Origin: Eutrophocola salsuginis
Lineage (GTDB): Bacteria > Pseudomonadota > Gammaproteobacteria > Pseudomonadales > Pseudohongiellaceae
Length of the DNA stretch: 64,000 nt
Reading direction: 5' to 3'
Assembly: GCA_038147195.1 (NCBI GenBank)
Contig: JAYQTB010000004.1
Location: forward strand, 2,232,001 to 2,296,000
Shown here: in pieces, positions 62,139-64,000 of the stretch
How positions within the stretch are numbered: the stretch's first letter is position 1
Layout: each line of letters begins with the position of its first letter
Translations under genes and position numbers: made by a program
Notes under the pieces: model-generated
What the model was told of the DNA's origin: nothing
Seen by the model: only the letters and a program-made list of their open reading frames with translations
The model's database searches: none

Positions 62139-62152
62139 AGAGGTCAGAGGTC
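62139..62152 (+). repeat. Heptamer array copy B (CAGAGGT) x2
   Basis: Two perfect units followed by CAGAAACTGTTA, then ATTCC-loop-GGAATGCTCTGAT as in array A. The shared flanks show that a whole unit of about 80 bases is duplicated, not just the heptamer. The surrounding gap 62,051-62,555 has no supported gene; a frame at 62,198-62,476 is judged spurious. Confidence 0.9.
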
Positions 62153-62401
62153 AGAAACTGTTAACTCTAGCTAATTCCTATAAGGAATGCTCTGATAATG
62201 TTTATATATTTTTACGTATGCAGGTTCCTGACCTTCTTTAAGTCGGTCAGCGCTATCTCTACCACCGCTTATCCAATTCTTATAACAGAATCCTGGATTC
62301 GTGCGCTCGCTAATTCCTTTTCTTATTACGCATTATTTACAGGTGTTGCACTGAGTATCTTCTCATTGCGCAGTGCCACGATTTCTCATTTCACAAAAAA
62401 T

Positions 62402-62408
62402 CAGAGGT
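62402..62408 (+). repeat. Heptamer array copy C (CAGAGGT) x1
   Basis: One unit followed by CAGATACTG. The joined string AGAGGTCAGATAC equals 13 bases of the leader of flagellin copies 2 and 3. Confidence 0.75.
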
Positions 62409-62497
62409 CAGATACTGATTTTAGGAGCTCTTTCCTAAATGACGATCAAGGCTGGCCTATGAATTCCACTAGCTGAAATTTTTAAGCTTATATTCAT

Positions 62498-62528
62498 TTT
62501 TGGAACAGTTTTAAATTGTTTTGGAACA
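62498..62528 (+). repeat. Direct repeat in the upstream region of the + strand flagellin
   Basis: TTTTGGAACA occurs at 62498-62507 and 62519-62528, 21 bases (two helical turns) apart and about 30-60 bases before the flagellin ATG. The spacing suits a pair of protein-binding sites. No clear sigma28 or sigma54 promoter was found next to it. Confidence 0.55.
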
Positions 62529-62555
62529 TTCAGTTAATAATTATTGAGAGAGACT

Positions 62556-63455
62556 ATGTTAAGCGTTAATACAAATATTTCAGCAATGAATTCCCACAAC
62601 GCTATCAGGATCAACAACAGGAATATGGAAAGTGCAATGTTTAGGCTTTCAACAGGAAAGCGTGTGAATAGTGCGTCAGATGATCCCGGCGCCGTTGGAA
62701 TCAGCACAGAGCTGGAAAAGTCATGGCGCGCAGAACGCCAGGGTATTCAGAACGCGGTAGATGGGATATCCATGCTGCAGACACTGTCCTCTGCAGGCGA
62801 GTCGATCAGGTCTCTTCTACACCGTATGAGGGAGCTCGCCGTGATGGCTCAAACAAATGTCATGACTGCCGACGACCACCAGACGCTCGACCTGGAATAC
62901 AACCTTCTAGGCAACGAGTGGGCCCGCCTCGCAGCTAACACGAAGTTCAACAAGATGGCGCTCATGAGCACCGAGCAGTCAGCGTTCAAAATTAATTTGG
63001 GTGGAACAGGCGACCTAGAAATTCGTATTAAAGAGTGGAGCCCAGATCATTTCCATGCGGCCGATGGTTCTGCTGTTACTGGTGCTACTACCACGTCAAC
63101 TGCCAATAATGGCGGCGAAGCTTTTAATTTCACACGGGTGGGCGGTGTATCTAATAGCCATATTCAGACCGTTGCAGATGCGGGTACAGCGCTTACAGAC
63201 ATCGACAATGCACTAGAGGGCGTCTCTCAGGAACTTGCCAAGTACGGCGCTTACATTAACAGGCTACGTTTTTATATTGATGGAGCAACCGACGTCTCCA
63301 TAGAACTTGAAAATGCTCAGAGCAAGATTGTTGATACAGACTATTCAGTTGAATCTACAAACCTCGCCAAAACACAGATCGTTTCTCAGGCTGCGACAGC
63401 AATACTCGCGCAGGCAAATCAGGCACCGCAGGTCGTTCTCGCCCTGCTCAAATAA
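62556..63455 (+). CDS. Divergent flagellin
   Basis: 299 residues from the ATG at 62556 (MLSVNTNISAMNSHNAIRIN); the frame extends to a TTG at 62544 that is less likely. Both flagellin ends are present: MFRLSTGKRVNSASDDPGAV, LLHRMRELAVMAQTNVMTAD, and DTDYSVESTNLAKTQIVSQA with LAQANQAPQVVLALLK. It is clearly divergent from the three tandem copies (SDDPGAVGIS replaces the usual KDDAAGLAI) and has a short middle. May be a minor or proximal filament component. Transcription might come from the orphan sigma28 promoter through the terminator, or from an unseen promoter near the direct repeat. Confidence 0.9.
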   Translation: MLSVNTNISAMNSHNAIRINNRNMESAMFRLSTGKRVNSASDDPGAVGISTELEKSWRAERQGIQNAVDGISMLQTLSSAGESIRSLLHRMRELAVMAQTNVMTADDHQTLDLEYNLLGNEWARLAANTKFNKMALMSTEQSAFKINLGGTGDLEIRIKEWSPDHFHAADGSAVTGATTTSTANNGGEAFNFTRVGGVSNSHIQTVADAGTALTDIDNALEGVSQELAKYGAYINRLRFYIDGATDVSIELENAQSKIVDTDYSVESTNLAKTQIVSQAATAILAQANQAPQVVLALLK

Positions 63456-63562
63456 CCAAAAGGAGGAGATTATTATTAAATAAATTTTGTTTGAAAAAGT
63501 ACTTCCTTTCCAGGCTCGGGGCCAGCGTCAGGAATAATTCCAACGTAAATTAGGAGTCAATA

Positions 63563-64000
63563 ATGACTATATTAAATTACAACGTTGCCGCCCAAAGAGC
63601 TGCAACTACCATGACCCGTAATGATAAGGTCATGAATACAGCAATGAGCCGCTTGTCTACTGGAGTAAAACTAAATCAAGCGGAGGACGGCCCTGCGACT
63701 ATAGGCGTCTATAAGGGTCTTCAGGTACAGGCAGTATCAACTCGAGCAGGTATAGATAATATCAATAATGCTATATCTTATCTCCGTACCGTTGATGATG
63801 GCGGCGCAGCTATTGAAAACCTTTTGATCCGAATGAAAGAAATTGCTGTTGAAGCCCAGACTGGAACTCTTAGCCAAGATCAAATTGATGCACTAGATGT
63901 AGAGTGGAAAATGCTTGGGGACCAATGGGACCGTATCGTTGCAGACACTAAATGGAATGGCGTCAATGTTATGCATGGAACTGCTGGAGCAGCCGTTCTA
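63563..64000 (+). CDS. Second divergent flagellin, 5' part
   Basis: 146 codons to the window edge, frame open. AGGAG precedes the ATG. Begins MTILNYNVAAQRAATTMTRN with the flagellin D0 pattern, then MSRLSTGVKLNQAEDGPATI, IDNINNAISYLRTVDDGGAA and LLIRMKEIAVEAQTGTLSQD. More divergent than the copy before it. Lies 107 bases downstream with no terminator between, so the two are probably co-transcribed. Confidence 0.88.
   Translation, partial: MTILNYNVAAQRAATTMTRNDKVMNTAMSRLSTGVKLNQAEDGPATIGVYKGLQVQAVSTRAGIDNINNAISYLRTVDDGGAAIENLLIRMKEIAVEAQTGTLSQDQIDALDVEWKMLGDQWDRIVADTKWNGVNVMHGTAGAAVL

Noticed and set aside
61841..62420. CRISPR-like array
   Set aside because: Units are 7 bases and directly adjacent with no spacers of constant length; no cas genes are present.
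62198..62476. 92-codon open frame in the flagellin upstream gap
   Set aside because: No ribosome site, no family pattern, and it runs through the hairpin and heptamer elements; judged a chance frame.
62461..62555. Sigma54 promoter for the + strand flagellin
   Set aside because: TGGAAC occurs twice but no GC follows at the required 10-base distance.

Overview
The window looks like chromosomal DNA of a gammaproteobacterium, probably free-living and marine. The evidence is a conserved gammaproteobacterial backbone (argB-slmA, pyrE-rph, yicC-gmk-rpoZ-spoT-recG, ubiA, uvrD, hexR) together with TRAP and DAACS organic-acid transporters, a PQQ alcohol dehydrogenase, a TonB receptor and a flagellum. 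I cannot name a genus. No rRNA, tRNA, IS element or CRISPR array was seen.

Region 1 (1-36.4 kb) is GC-rich (by eye, well above 50%). It carries arginine, pyrimidine and purine genes, RNA processing, stringent response (rpoZ, spoT), recombination and repair (recG, uvrD), and an accessory block: PQQ dehydrogenase, alpha/beta hydrolase, aldehyde dehydrogenase, acetyltransferases, DAACS symporter, ubiA and a PHP phosphatase. From 20.6 to 23.3 kb there are three decayed genes (DUF4404, UspA-like, small membrane protein), and a fourth remnant lies at 1.4-1.65 kb. From 23.3 to 33 kb lie a TonB receptor, a secreted beta-helix protein, a tandem cyclophilin and a split TRAP transporter (dctQM on +, dctP on -).

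Region 2 (36.4-54.8 kb) is strikingly AT-rich. The base composition changes inside hexR, not at a gene boundary. After a secreted 32-repeat BspA-type LRR protein and a Lys-rich protein resembling a degenerate AAA+ ATPase comes one compact minus-strand operon: a sigma54 activator, fliEFGHIJKLMNOPQR and flhB. A consensus sigma54 promoter precedes the activator.

Region 3 (54.8-64 kb) is the filament locus. It holds three tandem, nearly identical flagellin genes plus a co-directional mini-protein that keeps only the flagellin C-terminal helix, then fliS, a voltage-gated K+ channel overlapping a second sigma54 activator, and two divergent flagellins (the last cut by the window edge). fliD and flhA are not in the window.

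The most unusual material is non-coding. Four sigma28 promoters were found: flagellins, fliS, the LRR gene, and one that faces a gap with no gene. The last would drive a roughly 255-nt RNA that carries five tandem CAGAGGT heptamers, several hairpins and an intrinsic terminator. The octamer GAGGTCAG in this array is also the Shine-Dalgarno region of all three tandem flagellins. It also sits in the loop of three 60-62 bp palindromic repeats downstream of the flagellins; their stems show compensatory base changes. Together this suggests an undescribed RNA-level control of flagellin made of leader mimics, antisense hairpins and a mini-flagellin. This is an inference from sequence alone.
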